Notes: generated by a model not told the origin, from the sequence alone. Counted from the stretch's first letter, positions 8,480 to 18,158 are shown. The stretch: DNA of 64,000 nt from a bacterium (GCA_020444065.1 JAHLLQ010000001.1:372001-436000); one strand, 5' to 3'. Made by a program: numbers and translations.

Positions 8480-10645
8480 ATGAACGAGTCGTCTGAAATG
8501 ATCCGGAAGCTGGATTCGGAAGAGGAGTTTCGTCTTCACGAAAGCATCCTCCTGGCTCACGATTATGCCTCGCTGATGGAGCAGATGGGGCGCGCGATCG
8601 AAGAGGCCATTGGCTCGTCGTTGCCGATTCTTCGCCTGACGCTCTCCCATCCGACGAACAGCCGTGTGCGGATTCAACTGGCGCAGAAGCGTGGTATTGT
8701 CAGCGTCGATCGGCCGCATCCGGTGACAGATACGGACCCGCATCCGGAGTTTCTCCTGGGGGTCCCAACGCTCGTCGGTGCCAAGGCCGAGATTCTGGAA
8801 GGCGACAAGAAGTGGAAGGCTCCAAAGTCGATTCCCGACAATAGCCTGCTGATTCCGCTCGAAGAAGGTGGCGAGACGTGCGGCGTCCTGCATGCGGAAC
8901 TTGTCCCCGAACAAGTCGAGCCTTTGCGCAAGGGCTGGGACCGGCTTGGTCGAATCGCACGCGCAGCGCGAAAAGTCATCACGGTCTGTCACGAGTTCGA
9001 GCGCGTGCGCTTTGAACGCAACGACATGCAGGAGATCTTCGAGGCCACGACGTACTTGCAGGGGACGGAGTCGGCGGAATCCCTCGCGCAAGCCGCCGCG
9101 GAGGTGATGGTCGAGCGGTTGGGTGCGGATCGTTCAGTCATCTTGTGGTTCGACAAGCGCGCAAGCAAGTTGGTGGGAATTGCCTCACATAACTGCGATG
9201 AGTTGCATCGCGTGATTGAAGTACCGATCCTGGAGGATGCTGGAATCCTGGCAGAGACATTCCGCCAGGCCAGTGCGCAATGGGTGACGGAGATTTCCGA
9301 GCGCGATCCGATTCCGCGCAGCGATCAGGCCCCGGCGCGGCCGCGCTTTCACGCGCTTTGCCTGCCGCTGATCGTCGGCAATCACCCCAAGGGGGTCATC
9401 TACGCCGACCACAGAGAAAACCGCGCGCAGATCACTCTGCAGCGCCTGATCTTCCTGCAGCTTTTCGCGAATAACATTGGCGCCACGATCGAAGCCGCAC
9501 GCCTGATCGAAGAAATCGGACGTCTTGCAGATCAGGATGGTCTGACAGGCCTCGCAAATCGTCGCGCGTTTGACGTGACCGTTCGACGAGAGGTTCTGCG
9601 TGCAGCGCGTTACGACCAGCCGCTCTCGATTCTGATGATCGATATCGATCGCTTCAAACACATGAACGACACATACGGCCACCTGGCCGGCGACCAGGCA
9701 ATCATCGCCACGGCCCACGTGCTGCAGGAAGCAATCCGCGAGACGGACTTCGTCGCTCGTTATGGCGGCGACGAGTTTGTCGTCCTGATGCCGAATACGG
9801 ATGCAACGCAGGCCGGTATTGTCAAGGAACGCATTATCGAAGTCGCCCGCAAGCGCGCCGAGCTTCTCGATCGCGAGAAGTGGCACTACAGCCTGTCGTG
9901 CGGTCTGCGCTCTGCGCGTGGACAAGAAGCGGAGCAGTTGCTCGAGAGTGCTGACAAGGCGCTCTATGCGCAAAAGGAAGCGCAGGTTCGTCGCTCGCTG
10001 CTGCAGACGTTGGTGATCACGCCGCCCGAAGAGCTGCATAACTGGAATCACTATCTCAGCAAGATCCTGCGCGTGCTCTACGAGAAGGAGCCGCATTATC
10101 ATTCGCATGCGCTCCGCGTGATGAATCTCTGCGTGTCCGTTGCAAGTCGTGCCGGCTGGGAACGCGACGAGGTTGAGTGCGTTGCGCTGGCGGCGTTGCT
10201 GCACGATGTCGGAAAGATCTCGATTCCGGGCTCCATCCTGTCACGTCCCGGTCCGCTCTCGTCCCGCGAGTACAAACTCGTACAAGCCCACACAAAAGTC
10301 GGCATGGACTTGCTGAAGGAAGTGCACTACATGGGCGAAACGGTGAACCTGGTGGGCTCGCACCATGAACGCTGGGACGGCAACACGAAGTGCGAATTCC
10401 CTGCCTATCCTGGCGAGTTGGCCGGTGAGGACATTCCGCGCGGGGCGCGCTTGCTGAAGCTGTGCGACAGTTACGATGCGATGACCTCGCCGCGTCCGTA
10501 CTCGACACCGATCTCTTCAGAGGCCGCCGTCGCCATCATCCGCGAAGAGGCCGGTCGCTCCTTCGATCCGGGAATTGTCGAGTTTCTAGCACAATGGGTT
10601 GAAGATTGCGAATCGCGCCCACTTGTTCCGGTTCGTCACTCATGA
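8480..10645 (+). CDS. GAF-GGDEF-HD-GYP cyclic-di-GMP turnover protein
   Basis: 721 residues from the ATG after AGGAG (the end of the previous gene). The order is an N-terminal region, a GAF-like domain (about 170-345), GGDEF (about 355-520) and an HD-GYP-type domain (about 535-715). The GGDEF active site is intact (RYGGDEFVVLM, G429-F433), and an inhibitory I-site RETD sits five residues before it. The HD pair is H575-D576 in LLHDVGKISIPGSI, followed by GSHHERWDG and later CDSYDAMTSPRPY. The GYP loop departs from consensus: after HHE..DG about six extra residues (TKCEFPAYP) precede the YP. It can in principle both make and break c-di-GMP; which dominates is unknown. The stop overlaps the next start. 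Confidence 0.9.
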   Translation: MNESSEMIRKLDSEEEFRLHESILLAHDYASLMEQMGRAIEEAIGSSLPILRLTLSHPTNSRVRIQLAQKRGIVSVDRPHPVTDTDPHPEFLLGVPTLVGAKAEILEGDKKWKAPKSIPDNSLLIPLEEGGETCGVLHAELVPEQVEPLRKGWDRLGRIARAARKVITVCHEFERVRFERNDMQEIFEATTYLQGTESAESLAQAAAEVMVERLGADRSVILWFDKRASKLVGIASHNCDELHRVIEVPILEDAGILAETFRQASAQWVTEISERDPIPRSDQAPARPRFHALCLPLIVGNHPKGVIYADHRENRAQITLQRLIFLQLFANNIGATIEAARLIEEIGRLADQDGLTGLANRRAFDVTVRREVLRAARYDQPLSILMIDIDRFKHMNDTYGHLAGDQAIIATAHVLQEAIRETDFVARYGGDEFVVLMPNTDATQAGIVKERIIEVARKRAELLDREKWHYSLSCGLRSARGQEAEQLLESADKALYAQKEAQVRRSLLQTLVITPPEELHNWNHYLSKILRVLYEKEPHYHSHALRVMNLCVSVASRAGWERDEVECVALAALLHDVGKISIPGSILSRPGPLSSREYKLVQAHTKVGMDLLKEVHYMGETVNLVGSHHERWDGNTKCEFPAYPGELAGEDIPRGARLLKLCDSYDAMTSPRPYSTPISSEAAVAIIREEAGRSFDPGIVEFLAQWVEDCESRPLVPVRHS

Positions 10646-11475
10646 CTCTGCACGACAAGCTCGAAGATCTCTACCATCGATTCCACAGACCAGAGTTCCT
10701 CGATCGCGATCCACTCGGCGTCGCGCATCGGTACGATGATCCTGCAGACCAGGAGGTCGCCGCATTGATCGCAGCGTCGTTCGCGTTCGGCAATGTGACA
10801 GCGATCCTCCGCACGCTCGATCGCATTCTCAAACCGCTCGGAGCGCATCCGGCGAAGGCGATTGCCGACCGCCAGCCGGCGGATTGGCGGAATGCTTATC
10901 GCGGATTCGTCTACCGCTGGGTTCATGCAAAAGACTTGCGGGTCTACCTGGCGTGGATCGGATGTGCGCTGCGTGAGCACGGTTCACTCGGCAACCTTTG
11001 GCGGGCACTCGATGAGAACGAGCCGAACGTTCTTCCCACGATGGAGCGCTGGGTCGATGCATTGCGATCGACAGACACGGGCAGACTGCAACCAAGACGC
11101 CGGGTGTTGGAGCGCACAGGCGGCAACCACTCGGAACTCCCCTCGGGCGCGCACATGCTGCTGACCTCCCCCGCCGGGAAGAGCGGCTGCAAGCGCATCA
11201 ACCTGTTCCTGCGCTGGGTGTGCCGCCCGGCAGACGGTGTCGACCTGGGATTGTGGGATGTGTCGATGAAGCGGCTCGTCATGCCGGTAGATACGCATAT
11301 CTTGCGCGTGTCCCAGACGGTCCTGGGAATCACGACACGGCCCAACGCGGATCTGAAGACGGCTTTGGAAATTACGGACGCGTTCGCGCGCATCTCGCCG
11401 GATGATCCCTGCCGCTACGATTTCGCGCTGACGCGACCGGGAATCTTAAAGCTGACGGAAGAAGAATTCGGCTAG
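10642..11475 (+). CDS. TIGR02757 (DUF2400) family protein
   Basis: 277 residues. The ATGA overlap with the preceding stop decides the start. Family marks: DPLGVAHRYDDPADQEVAAL, IAASFAFGNVTAIL, then KRINLFLRWVCRPADGVDLG, LWDV, and DTHILRVSQTVLGI. These are conserved in TIGR02757 proteins, whose helical fold and DTH-type motif resemble HhH-GPD DNA glycosylases; the biochemical activity has not been established. Translational coupling to a c-di-GMP enzyme probably reflects operon packing. Its 3' end overlaps the convergent small membrane protein by four bases. Confidence 0.8.
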   Translation: MTLHDKLEDLYHRFHRPEFLDRDPLGVAHRYDDPADQEVAALIAASFAFGNVTAILRTLDRILKPLGAHPAKAIADRQPADWRNAYRGFVYRWVHAKDLRVYLAWIGCALREHGSLGNLWRALDENEPNVLPTMERWVDALRSTDTGRLQPRRRVLERTGGNHSELPSGAHMLLTSPAGKSGCKRINLFLRWVCRPADGVDLGLWDVSMKRLVMPVDTHILRVSQTVLGITTRPNADLKTALEITDAFARISPDDPCRYDFALTRPGILKLTEEEFG

Positions 11476-11753
11476 AACGTCCCAGAGCTCTGCCCGGCAG
11501 TTTCAATAGCCAGGACAAAGGAGCCGACCAGAATTGGAATCAAGCCGCCAATTAGAAACACGAATGGTGGCCAAGCACGTTTCCAGTACATAATCAGCCA
11601 GATCAGAGGAACGATTCCGCATGTAAACAGTCCGCCGAGTCCCCACCAGACGTTTGTCTTGAACATCTCGACCAGAAACCAGACTCCACCCCCGACGTTT
11701 ACGGCTCCTCCAATAACCAGCACCAAGATGGCGATCATCATCATCACGGACAT
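11472..11753 (-). CDS. small three-span membrane protein, unknown
   Basis: 93 residues, start supported by GGAGG eight bases upstream. It has three hydrophobic segments: MMMIAILVLVIGGAVNVGGG, WWGLGGLFTCGIVPLIWLIM and FVFLIGGLIPILVGSFVLAI. The glycine-rich segments and the short WKRAWPP loop resemble small inner-membrane proteins of no assigned function. It sits directly downstream of valS on the same strand reading away, 18 bases before the valS stop, so it is probably expressed on its own upstream of no other gene. No domain recognised. Confidence 0.6.
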   Translation of the reverse strand: MSVMMMIAILVLVIGGAVNVGGGVWFLVEMFKTNVWWGLGGLFTCGIVPLIWLIMYWKRAWPPFVFLIGGLIPILVGSFVLAIETAGQSSGTF

Positions 11754-11771
11754 TTGCGGTTCCTCCGAGAA

Positions 11772-14612
11772 TCAGGCCTGCAGCGATTCCAGCTTGCTTC
11801 TCATTGCGTCGACGTCGGCCTCGAGCTTCGCCAGCCGGTCGCGTTCCTTCTGAACCACGTCGGCGGGTGCCTTCGAGGTGAACTTTTCGTTCCCGAGCTT
11901 GTTACGACAGGCGATCAAGCCCTTCTCGGAGAAGGCGAGTTCCTTCTCCAGGCGCTGGCGCTCCTGCTCGACAAGCTCCTGCGGCAGCTTCACGAGAATT
12001 GTGAGGTCGCCGCTGACGAAGGTCGAGGCAAATTCGGGATGCTCGACTGTTTCGCCGATCGTGCATTCGCTGACGGAAGCCAGTTGGCGGATGGCCGGCG
12101 CGCCAAGCTCCAGGCGCCGGCGGGCCACGGCGTCGCGGTGCTCGATCAGAACTTCGACCTTCATTTCCGGCGGGATACGCATCTCGCCGCGGATATTCCG
12201 GATGGCCCCAATGGCCTCCTGCAGCAGTTGGATCGTGGCATCCGCCTCCGCGTCCACGGCCTGGTCGTGATTCACGGGCCAGGCGCCAACGGCCAGGGCG
12301 AGGGATTCAAACGTATCCGGGAAGCCGAGCGTCTCGACGGAACGTCCCGGGGCTGCAGGTGCCAACTCGTCGGCCTCGCTGCCGGTCAAGCGCTGACGCA
12401 GGATATGCCAGATTTCCTCCGTCGCAAACGGCATCACGGGATGCAGAAGGCGGCAGATGTGCTCCAGCACGGTTACCAGAACGATCCGCGCCGCACACGC
12501 GGTATCCGGATCGTCGCCGTACACGCGCGCCTTCACAAGTTCCAGGTACCAGTCGCAGTAATTCCGCCAGACGAAATCGTACAGCGTCGCGACGTAGCGA
12601 TCGAACTCGTAGTCCTCCAGGTGCTTTGTGGCGCCGGCAATGGTCTGCGCAAGCTGACTGAGGATCCAGCGGTCCTCGACGCGCAGGTGCTCCTTTGGCA
12701 CGCCGCCGCGGAATTCGTCGCCGGTCAACGGCTCCGTCACCATCATCACGAAACGCGACGCATTCCAGAGCTTGTTCACGAAGTTGCGATAGCCTTCGAA
12801 GCGCGTCCAATCCAGGTCGATGTTGCGACCGAGCGCTGCATAAGCGCCCACGGTCAGTCGCAGCGCATCGGTTCCAAATTCCTCGATCACGTTGATCGGA
12901 TCGATGACATTGCCTTTCGACTTCGACATCTTCTCCCACTTGGCCAACACATTCTTCGGCAGATTGCCGCTGGCCTCCATCTCGCGCGCTTCCATCGGCG
13001 GGATCAGCTTATAATCGCTGCCCTTCTTCTCGTAGAATGTCTTCCCGAAAATCAGCCCGTGCATGTAGACGTCGCGGAACGGGCGCTCGCCGATCAGTTC
13101 GAGGCCAAACATGATCATGCGCGCGACCCAGAAGAAGAGAATGTCGTGGCCAGTGACCAGAACGTTCGTCGGATGCCACTTCTTCAGATCGTCGGTTTCC
13201 TCTGGCCAACCAAGAACCGCTGCCGGCCAAAGCGCCGATGAGAACCACGTATCGAGCACGTCGGATTCCTGTTCCCAGGCATCCGGCTCGGCCGCGACCT
13301 CGGGCGGATCGCCTTCGCCATCGTAACACACGACGACGGAGGGATCGTCCTTGCGATACCAGATCGGAATGCGGTGCCCCCACCACAACTGGCGACTGAT
13401 ACACCAGTCGCGCACGTTGGTCATCCAGTTCGTATAAATGTCCTCGTAGGGGTGCGCGGGGATGATGCGAATGTCCTTCTGCTGAACAGCAGCGAGGGCT
13501 TTTTCTGCCAGCGGCTTGATCTTCACGAACCACTGCTTGGAAAGGCGCGGTTCGATGACGGATTTGCTGCGATAGCCGCGACCGATGCGATGATCGTGCT
13601 CTTCGATCTTCTCCAGCAACCCGAGTTCCTTGAAGTCGCGCACGATCGCTTCGCGCGCTTCGTAGCGATCCAGCCCTTCGTACTTCCCGCCATTCTCGTT
13701 GATGCGCGCATCATCGGTCATGACGTTGATCATTTCAAGATTGTGGCGCTGGCCACATAGGAAGTCGTTCGGATCGTGGCCCGGTGTGATCTTCACGACG
13801 CCGGAGCCGAAGTCTTTCTTCACGAAATCATCGGCAATGACCGGAATCAGGCGATCTACTAACGGCAGTCGCACGTTCTTGCCGATCAGGCCCGTCCAAC
13901 GTTCATCGGTCGGATTCACCGCCACGGCCGTGTCGCCAAGCATCGTTTCCGGGCGCGTCGTCGCAACGGTCACATGACCGCTACCATCCTCGAGCGGATA
14001 CTGCAGGTGCCACAGATGGCCCTTCTCGTCTTCGTATTCCACTTCGTCGTCGGAGAGCGCCGTCTTCTGAACGGGATCCCAGTTCACAAGGTACTCGCCG
14101 CGGAAAATCAGCCCGCGATCGTAGAGGCGCTTGAAGGCAACGCGCACCGCACGCGCACGCGTGTCGTCCAGCGTGAACGCTTCGCGGTCCCAATCGCATG
14201 AACACCCCAGGCGGCGGAGCTGATTCACGATTCGATCGCCGTGGTCTTTCTTCCACTTCCAGACTTCCTCGACAAAGGCGTCACGGCCCATCTCGAAGGG
14301 CTCTTTGCCTTCGCGACGGAGCTTCTCGACGACGACGTGCTGCGTCGCGATGCCCGCGTGATCCGTCCCGGGAACCCAGACGGCATTCTTGCCTCGCATG
14401 CGCTCGAAACGCATCAGGGTGTCCTGGATCGTCTCGTCCAGCCCGTGGCCCATGTGCAATACACCCGTCACATTCGGCGGCGGGATAACGATGCAGTAGG
14501 GCTCGCCTTCGGCCTTCGGGTCGGCGTGGAAGAAGCGATTCTCCTCCCAGAACGCGCCCCAACGGGCTTCGGTTTCCTGAGGCTGGTAATGTTTCGGCAA
14601 CTCGGCAGTCAC
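11772..14612 (-). CDS. valS: valyl-tRNA synthetase
   Basis: Class I synthetase that charges tRNA-Val; 946 residues, within the normal range. The HIGH motif is PPNVTGVLHMGHG (HMGH at 53-56) and the KMSKS motif is EKMSKSKGNV (K561-S565). Between them lies the editing (CP1) domain with the threonine-rich TTRPETMLGDTAVAVNP. A helical anticodon-binding domain and the ValS-specific C-terminal coiled coil (LVEQERQRLEKELAFSEKGL) complete the protein. The start is GTG at 14612 with AAGGA eight bases upstream. Confidence 0.97.
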   Translation of the reverse strand: MTAELPKHYQPQETEARWGAFWEENRFFHADPKAEGEPYCIVIPPPNVTGVLHMGHGLDETIQDTLMRFERMRGKNAVWVPGTDHAGIATQHVVVEKLRREGKEPFEMGRDAFVEEVWKWKKDHGDRIVNQLRRLGCSCDWDREAFTLDDTRARAVRVAFKRLYDRGLIFRGEYLVNWDPVQKTALSDDEVEYEDEKGHLWHLQYPLEDGSGHVTVATTRPETMLGDTAVAVNPTDERWTGLIGKNVRLPLVDRLIPVIADDFVKKDFGSGVVKITPGHDPNDFLCGQRHNLEMINVMTDDARINENGGKYEGLDRYEAREAIVRDFKELGLLEKIEEHDHRIGRGYRSKSVIEPRLSKQWFVKIKPLAEKALAAVQQKDIRIIPAHPYEDIYTNWMTNVRDWCISRQLWWGHRIPIWYRKDDPSVVVCYDGEGDPPEVAAEPDAWEQESDVLDTWFSSALWPAAVLGWPEETDDLKKWHPTNVLVTGHDILFFWVARMIMFGLELIGERPFRDVYMHGLIFGKTFYEKKGSDYKLIPPMEAREMEASGNLPKNVLAKWEKMSKSKGNVIDPINVIEEFGTDALRLTVGAYAALGRNIDLDWTRFEGYRNFVNKLWNASRFVMMVTEPLTGDEFRGGVPKEHLRVEDRWILSQLAQTIAGATKHLEDYEFDRYVATLYDFVWRNYCDWYLELVKARVYGDDPDTACAARIVLVTVLEHICRLLHPVMPFATEEIWHILRQRLTGSEADELAPAAPGRSVETLGFPDTFESLALAVGAWPVNHDQAVDAEADATIQLLQEAIGAIRNIRGEMRIPPEMKVEVLIEHRDAVARRRLELGAPAIRQLASVSECTIGETVEHPEFASTFVSGDLTILVKLPQELVEQERQRLEKELAFSEKGLIACRNKLGNEKFTSKAPADVVQKERDRLAKLEADVDAMRSKLESLQA

Positions 14613-14716
14613 GGCGGGGTTCCTTGTCAGAAGGTCGATGCGCCGGTCAATGCCCGGCGGAATCGGATTAGTACGCGCGCAAGGGTGGGGGCGTCAACTG
14701 GGGAGCGGCCAACAGC

Positions 14717-14747
14717 CGTACGCCCTCCCGCAATGGGAGGGCGTACG
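14717..14747 (-). terminator. perfect hairpin after the lamin-tail gene
   Basis: A 13-bp perfect stem (CGTACGCCCTCCC / GGGAGGGCGTACG) with a five-base loop, 25 bases past the stop of the secreted lamin-tail gene and before valS. It lacks a U-tract on the minus transcript, so it may be a weak or factor-assisted terminator or an mRNA-end stabiliser. Confidence 0.55.
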
Positions 14748-14771
14748 TGGACAAACGGTCTGGACGAGTGG

Positions 14772-17198
14772 TTATGGGATATCGGCAGAATCGATCAGCG
14801 CATCATCGTTCTGGTCCGCCCTCAGATCTGCATTGCGCTCTCCGACGATCATTTCCACCACGCCCTGAGTGTCATAGGGTGTCGGCGATGGAGTGGGAGA
14901 CGGCGTGGGCGTTGGGCAATACGAGTTGGGTGCCCGAACTGTCGGCGGATACTGCGAGTAGGCGTCTGTATTCCGAGTGCCGCCCCAGCCGTTTGGACAT
15001 CGCTGACTGGAATGCCCCTGGACGTCGCCGCCGGCGGATTCGTCCACAACGGGCTGGCCCGGATTCAAGAGGTTCATGATGGGCGAGGATTGCGAGACCG
15101 TTCCCGTTCCAGCCACGAAAACGATTGCATCGACGAGTGCCGCGGTTGTCGGAGCCGACCCGACGGGGAAATCGATCGCGTCGGCGTGGTAGAGCCCGAT
15201 CGCTGCACCATCGTTCGGCAGCGTATTTGTGGTAAGCCGAATTGCCGGCGTCACTGAAAGGTTCTCTCCACCCAAAACAAAGTAGCCATCCATGGTAGTA
15301 AACTCGCCGTCCAGGTCGAACGTCTGAGTCACCGTTGGGGACGAGGAATTGTCCGCGTAAACCACGACCGCGAAACCGTCCAGCGGAGTGTTCGGGAATC
15401 CGCCATTGAAGATCTCGATGAACTCCGCGCGGTCGACGGTTCCAAGCGTATCCGCGTCGACCTCATTGATCAGAAGCTGAGGAGTCGGCAACGGAGTGGG
15501 CGTCGGCGTCGGAGATGGGGTTGGTGTGGGAATGATCCCGATGCCATTCAGAGCGACAAGTCCGGATGATGTCATCGTGTCTTGTGGGATCACCTGGAGG
15601 ACTGCGTGTTTCTCCCCCACTGAGTCCGGATCGAAGTTCACACTGACGCTCAATACGTCACCTGGATTGAACGCGGCCGGCAGGGCAACGAATGACTGGA
15701 GATTGAACTGATCGGCGGCCAGGCCTGCGATCACGATGTCGGTGATAATCGTCGCGTTGCAGTAAGCGAAAGTGACGTCCTGCGTGCTTGTCGGTCCTGC
15801 GTCGATATCTCGTATACCGAAGTCCAAGAGATCGGTCGAGATCGTATCGCAAACCTGTGCCCCGTTGCCGAGGAGAGGCACCGACGTCGGCGGTTCGGGT
15901 GGAGGATAAACGTCATGGGTGATAATAAGTTCAGCAGTCTTGGGACCGAGCGAATCGGGATCGAACTCTATGCCGATCGTCACAATGACGCCCGGTTCAA
16001 TCGGACCGGTGACATTGTTGAGGATCGTGAACTCGCTGGCATCCGGCCCGACGATCTGGAGCTGATCGACGGTCAACGGCAAGACTCCCGTGTTCTCGAT
16101 ATCCACGCCCAGGCTCTTGGTGGGATTCCCATCCGTTCCGACAGCATCGACGTCGCCGAAGTCCAAGACCTCCGGACTCACGAGGATCTCCTGGGCTCCG
16201 CCTGTGCCTTCCAGGCGCAGGATGTTCTCTGGTTCGATCTCGCTGTCGGTCGTGACCGTGACAAGCGCCGTCTGAATACCTTTGCCGATGGCAGGACTGG
16301 CATTGGGAGCGAACGTCAAATCGATCCCAGTCTGCTGGCCTTCGAGCAGAACCATCGGGACCGGGTTATCGAGGGCGAGAATGAACTGTGCAGAGTTCGG
16401 GCCGCTGAGTTCGATGCTGTCGATTCGAAGCGATCCCGATGTGCTGATGATGTTCGAGTGCACGGGCGGGATGCTCGTCTGGCCGATCGGGACCAGGCCA
16501 AAACCAATCAGGCCACTGCGCGTCATGTCCAAATCGGACTCGTAGGAGACCTTCATGGAAACGTAGTTCACGTGCATCTGCTTTCCGATACTGGAGTTGA
16601 TGCGTTGCGCAAAGACGCCCCAGCGGATCACGCCGGTTTCGGAATTAATGAAATCGGCAAAGCTGGTGAAACCCGTCATGGCTTGTGGCACGACTCGAAT
16701 CAGTTCCGTCGTAGTTTGCCGATCGATCACAAGATTCGGCTCCAAGGCCACCCAGGAGTCTGCCGCAAAGGCATCTGCCTGGCCCGCCTTCTGAATCCAG
16801 ATCTGGTGAGGCCGATCCTGGTTCCCGCTCGAATAGCCCTCGAACGTGAACTCGATCGATGTGATCTGATCGACGGACTCCTGAACGACCATATCGAGTT
16901 GAAGAAAGGTCGCCTCCGGAGGCGTCGGATCGACGGTTACCCACTCGTCATCATTGCTCGCCGAAGGCGAGGAGATGGCGCTGTACTGCTCGGCCGTCGC
17001 TTCGACGAAGCTCTTGCGATCATTCGGGGAGGTGTAAGGGAACTGAAGCACGCGGCTCTCGTGAGCCTGCACCGTCCCTCCCGGAGTAATCCCCCTGAAT
17101 GTATAGGACGTCGAAGAAGTTGCTGCGAATGCGGGATGCGATAGTATCGAAACAGCCAGGAACAAAAGTAATGCAGGTGAAAAGCGGTGGCACTGCAT
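14772..17198 (-). CDS. secreted choice-of-anchor / lamin-tail protein with dockerin-like end
   Basis: 808 residues from an ATG preceded by AAGGG. The signal peptide is MQCHRFSPALLLFLAVSILS followed by HPAFA. After an N-terminal beta region come three choice-of-anchor-D-type (ASPM/SPD-2/Hydin) immunoglobulin-like repeats, about 232-333, 336-435 and 450-550, with phrases such as LDFGDVDAVGT and LDFGIRDIDAGPTSTQDVTF. A Pro/Thr linker (555-571) follows, then a lamin-tail domain (about 573-725; LLINEVDADTLGTVDRAEFI, EIFNGG). A second Pro/Thr/Ser linker and a last piece with a calcium-loop look (ADLRADQNDDALIDSADI) end the protein. The last piece resembles half of a type I dockerin. Probably surface or extracellular; no enzyme domain seen. 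Confidence 0.7.
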   Translation of the reverse strand: MQCHRFSPALLLFLAVSILSHPAFAATSSTSYTFRGITPGGTVQAHESRVLQFPYTSPNDRKSFVEATAEQYSAISSPSASNDDEWVTVDPTPPEATFLQLDMVVQESVDQITSIEFTFEGYSSGNQDRPHQIWIQKAGQADAFAADSWVALEPNLVIDRQTTTELIRVVPQAMTGFTSFADFINSETGVIRWGVFAQRINSSIGKQMHVNYVSMKVSYESDLDMTRSGLIGFGLVPIGQTSIPPVHSNIISTSGSLRIDSIELSGPNSAQFILALDNPVPMVLLEGQQTGIDLTFAPNASPAIGKGIQTALVTVTTDSEIEPENILRLEGTGGAQEILVSPEVLDFGDVDAVGTDGNPTKSLGVDIENTGVLPLTVDQLQIVGPDASEFTILNNVTGPIEPGVIVTIGIEFDPDSLGPKTAELIITHDVYPPPEPPTSVPLLGNGAQVCDTISTDLLDFGIRDIDAGPTSTQDVTFAYCNATIITDIVIAGLAADQFNLQSFVALPAAFNPGDVLSVSVNFDPDSVGEKHAVLQVIPQDTMTSSGLVALNGIGIIPTPTPSPTPTPTPLPTPQLLINEVDADTLGTVDRAEFIEIFNGGFPNTPLDGFAVVVYADNSSSPTVTQTFDLDGEFTTMDGYFVLGGENLSVTPAIRLTTNTLPNDGAAIGLYHADAIDFPVGSAPTTAALVDAIVFVAGTGTVSQSSPIMNLLNPGQPVVDESAGGDVQGHSSQRCPNGWGGTRNTDAYSQYPPTVRAPNSYCPTPTPSPTPSPTPYDTQGVVEMIVGERNADLRADQNDDALIDSADIP

Positions 17199-17349
17199 GG
17201 TGATACCCTTATCAAATGTTATCGTATCAACCGTTGGTCCACACCTTATGCCATGGTGCGATGCATCTCTCCTTTGATGCCATGTGTAGGTTATCCTATC
17301 TGTCCCTCCTATCGGTAACAAGCAGATTCCGGAGCCCGCCAAACGCAAA

Positions 17350-17380
17350 CCGGCCCGGGGACGCTCTGTCCCCGGGCCGG
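17350..17380 (-). terminator. terminator of infC-rpmI-rplT
   Basis: A 13-bp perfect stem (CCGGCCCGGGGAC / GTCCCCGGGCCGG) with a five-base loop, 25 bases after the rplT stop. The minus transcript continues UUUGCGUUU, a broken U-tract. Confidence 0.75.
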
Positions 17381-17405
17381 TGATCAAGTGCGATGAAGCG
17401 GATTC

Positions 17406-17804
17406 TTACAGGGTCGGCACTGTGCGGGCGGCGCTGGGTTCCTTCGAGGACTTCAGAGCCGTGCGAGCCTGCTCGACCAGGGACGTGAAGCCCTTCGGGT
17501 CGTTGATGGCGATCTCAGCCAGCATCTTGCGATCGATCTCAACACCGGCCATGTTCAGGCCATTGATCAAACGCGAGTAAGCCATGCCGTTCTGGCGGCA
17601 AGCGGCGTTGATGCGAGCGATCCACAGACGGCGGTATTCGCGCTTCTTCTGCTTGCGGTCGTTGAAGGCGTACTGCAGCGCGCGCATGACGTTCTCATTG
17701 GCGGTGCGGAACAACCGATGGCGTCCACTGTAGAAGCCGCGGGCCTGCTTCAAAACTTTCTTACGACGTTTCCGCGATGCGGGGTTATTTGTTGCTCTGG
17801 GCAT
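17406..17804 (-). CDS. rplT: ribosomal protein L20
   Basis: 132 residues. Begins MPRATNNPASRKRRKKVLKQ and contains ARGFYSGRHRLFRTANENVM and YRRLWIARINAACRQNGM, all L20 hallmarks. L20 starts 50S assembly and in Bacillus and E. coli is also the repressor of its own operon, which matters here because the infC leader carries an attenuator-like structure. The C-terminal dozen residues (SSKEPSAARTVPTL) extend beyond the usual L20 end. Third gene of infC-rpmI-rplT. Confidence 0.98.
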   Translation of the reverse strand: MPRATNNPASRKRRKKVLKQARGFYSGRHRLFRTANENVMRALQYAFNDRKQKKREYRRLWIARINAACRQNGMAYSRLINGLNMAGVEIDRKMLAEIAINDPKGFTSLVEQARTALKSSKEPSAARTVPTL

Positions 17805-17870
17805 GACAGTCTGCCTCCGTGATATGTCGTCTAAACGATTCCCCTGGGGAACCGGGGCGAGAGTGCGGGG

Positions 17871-18065
17871 TTACTGGTTCAACATCCTCTTCAGGCGGCC
17901 CTCATCGGAGCCGTCGACGTAGGTGTGCTTGCGCAGGTGGCGCTTACGCTTTGCGTCCTTCTTCGTCAGGATGTGACGCAGGCCCTGCTTTTTGTGCTTG
18001 ATCCGGCCGGAAGCAGTCACTTTGATGCGCTTCTTCATTGCGGCCTTGGTTTTCATCTTCGGCAT
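17871..18065 (-). CDS. rpmI: ribosomal protein L35
   Basis: 64 residues, the normal size, beginning MPKMKTKAAMKKRIKVTASG and containing HILTKKDAKRKRHLR. Very basic. Lies between infC and rplT in the conserved order, with a 66-base gap to rplT. Confidence 0.97.
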   Translation of the reverse strand: MPKMKTKAAMKKRIKVTASGRIKHKKQGLRHILTKKDAKRKRHLRKHTYVDGSDEGRLKRMLNQ

Positions 18066-18158
18066 TTTGGGAAACTCCCTTGGCGTAGATCGTTCTATCC
18101 GGCTTCCGGGGAAACCGGCCGGCAGACAATTCCGGTCTGCCAGGTGTTCGGCTCGCTC

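Noticed and set aside
11754-13241. Plus-strand open frame opposite valS
   Set aside because: Shadow of valS; its protein is rich in His/Arg/Gln and shows no family motif.
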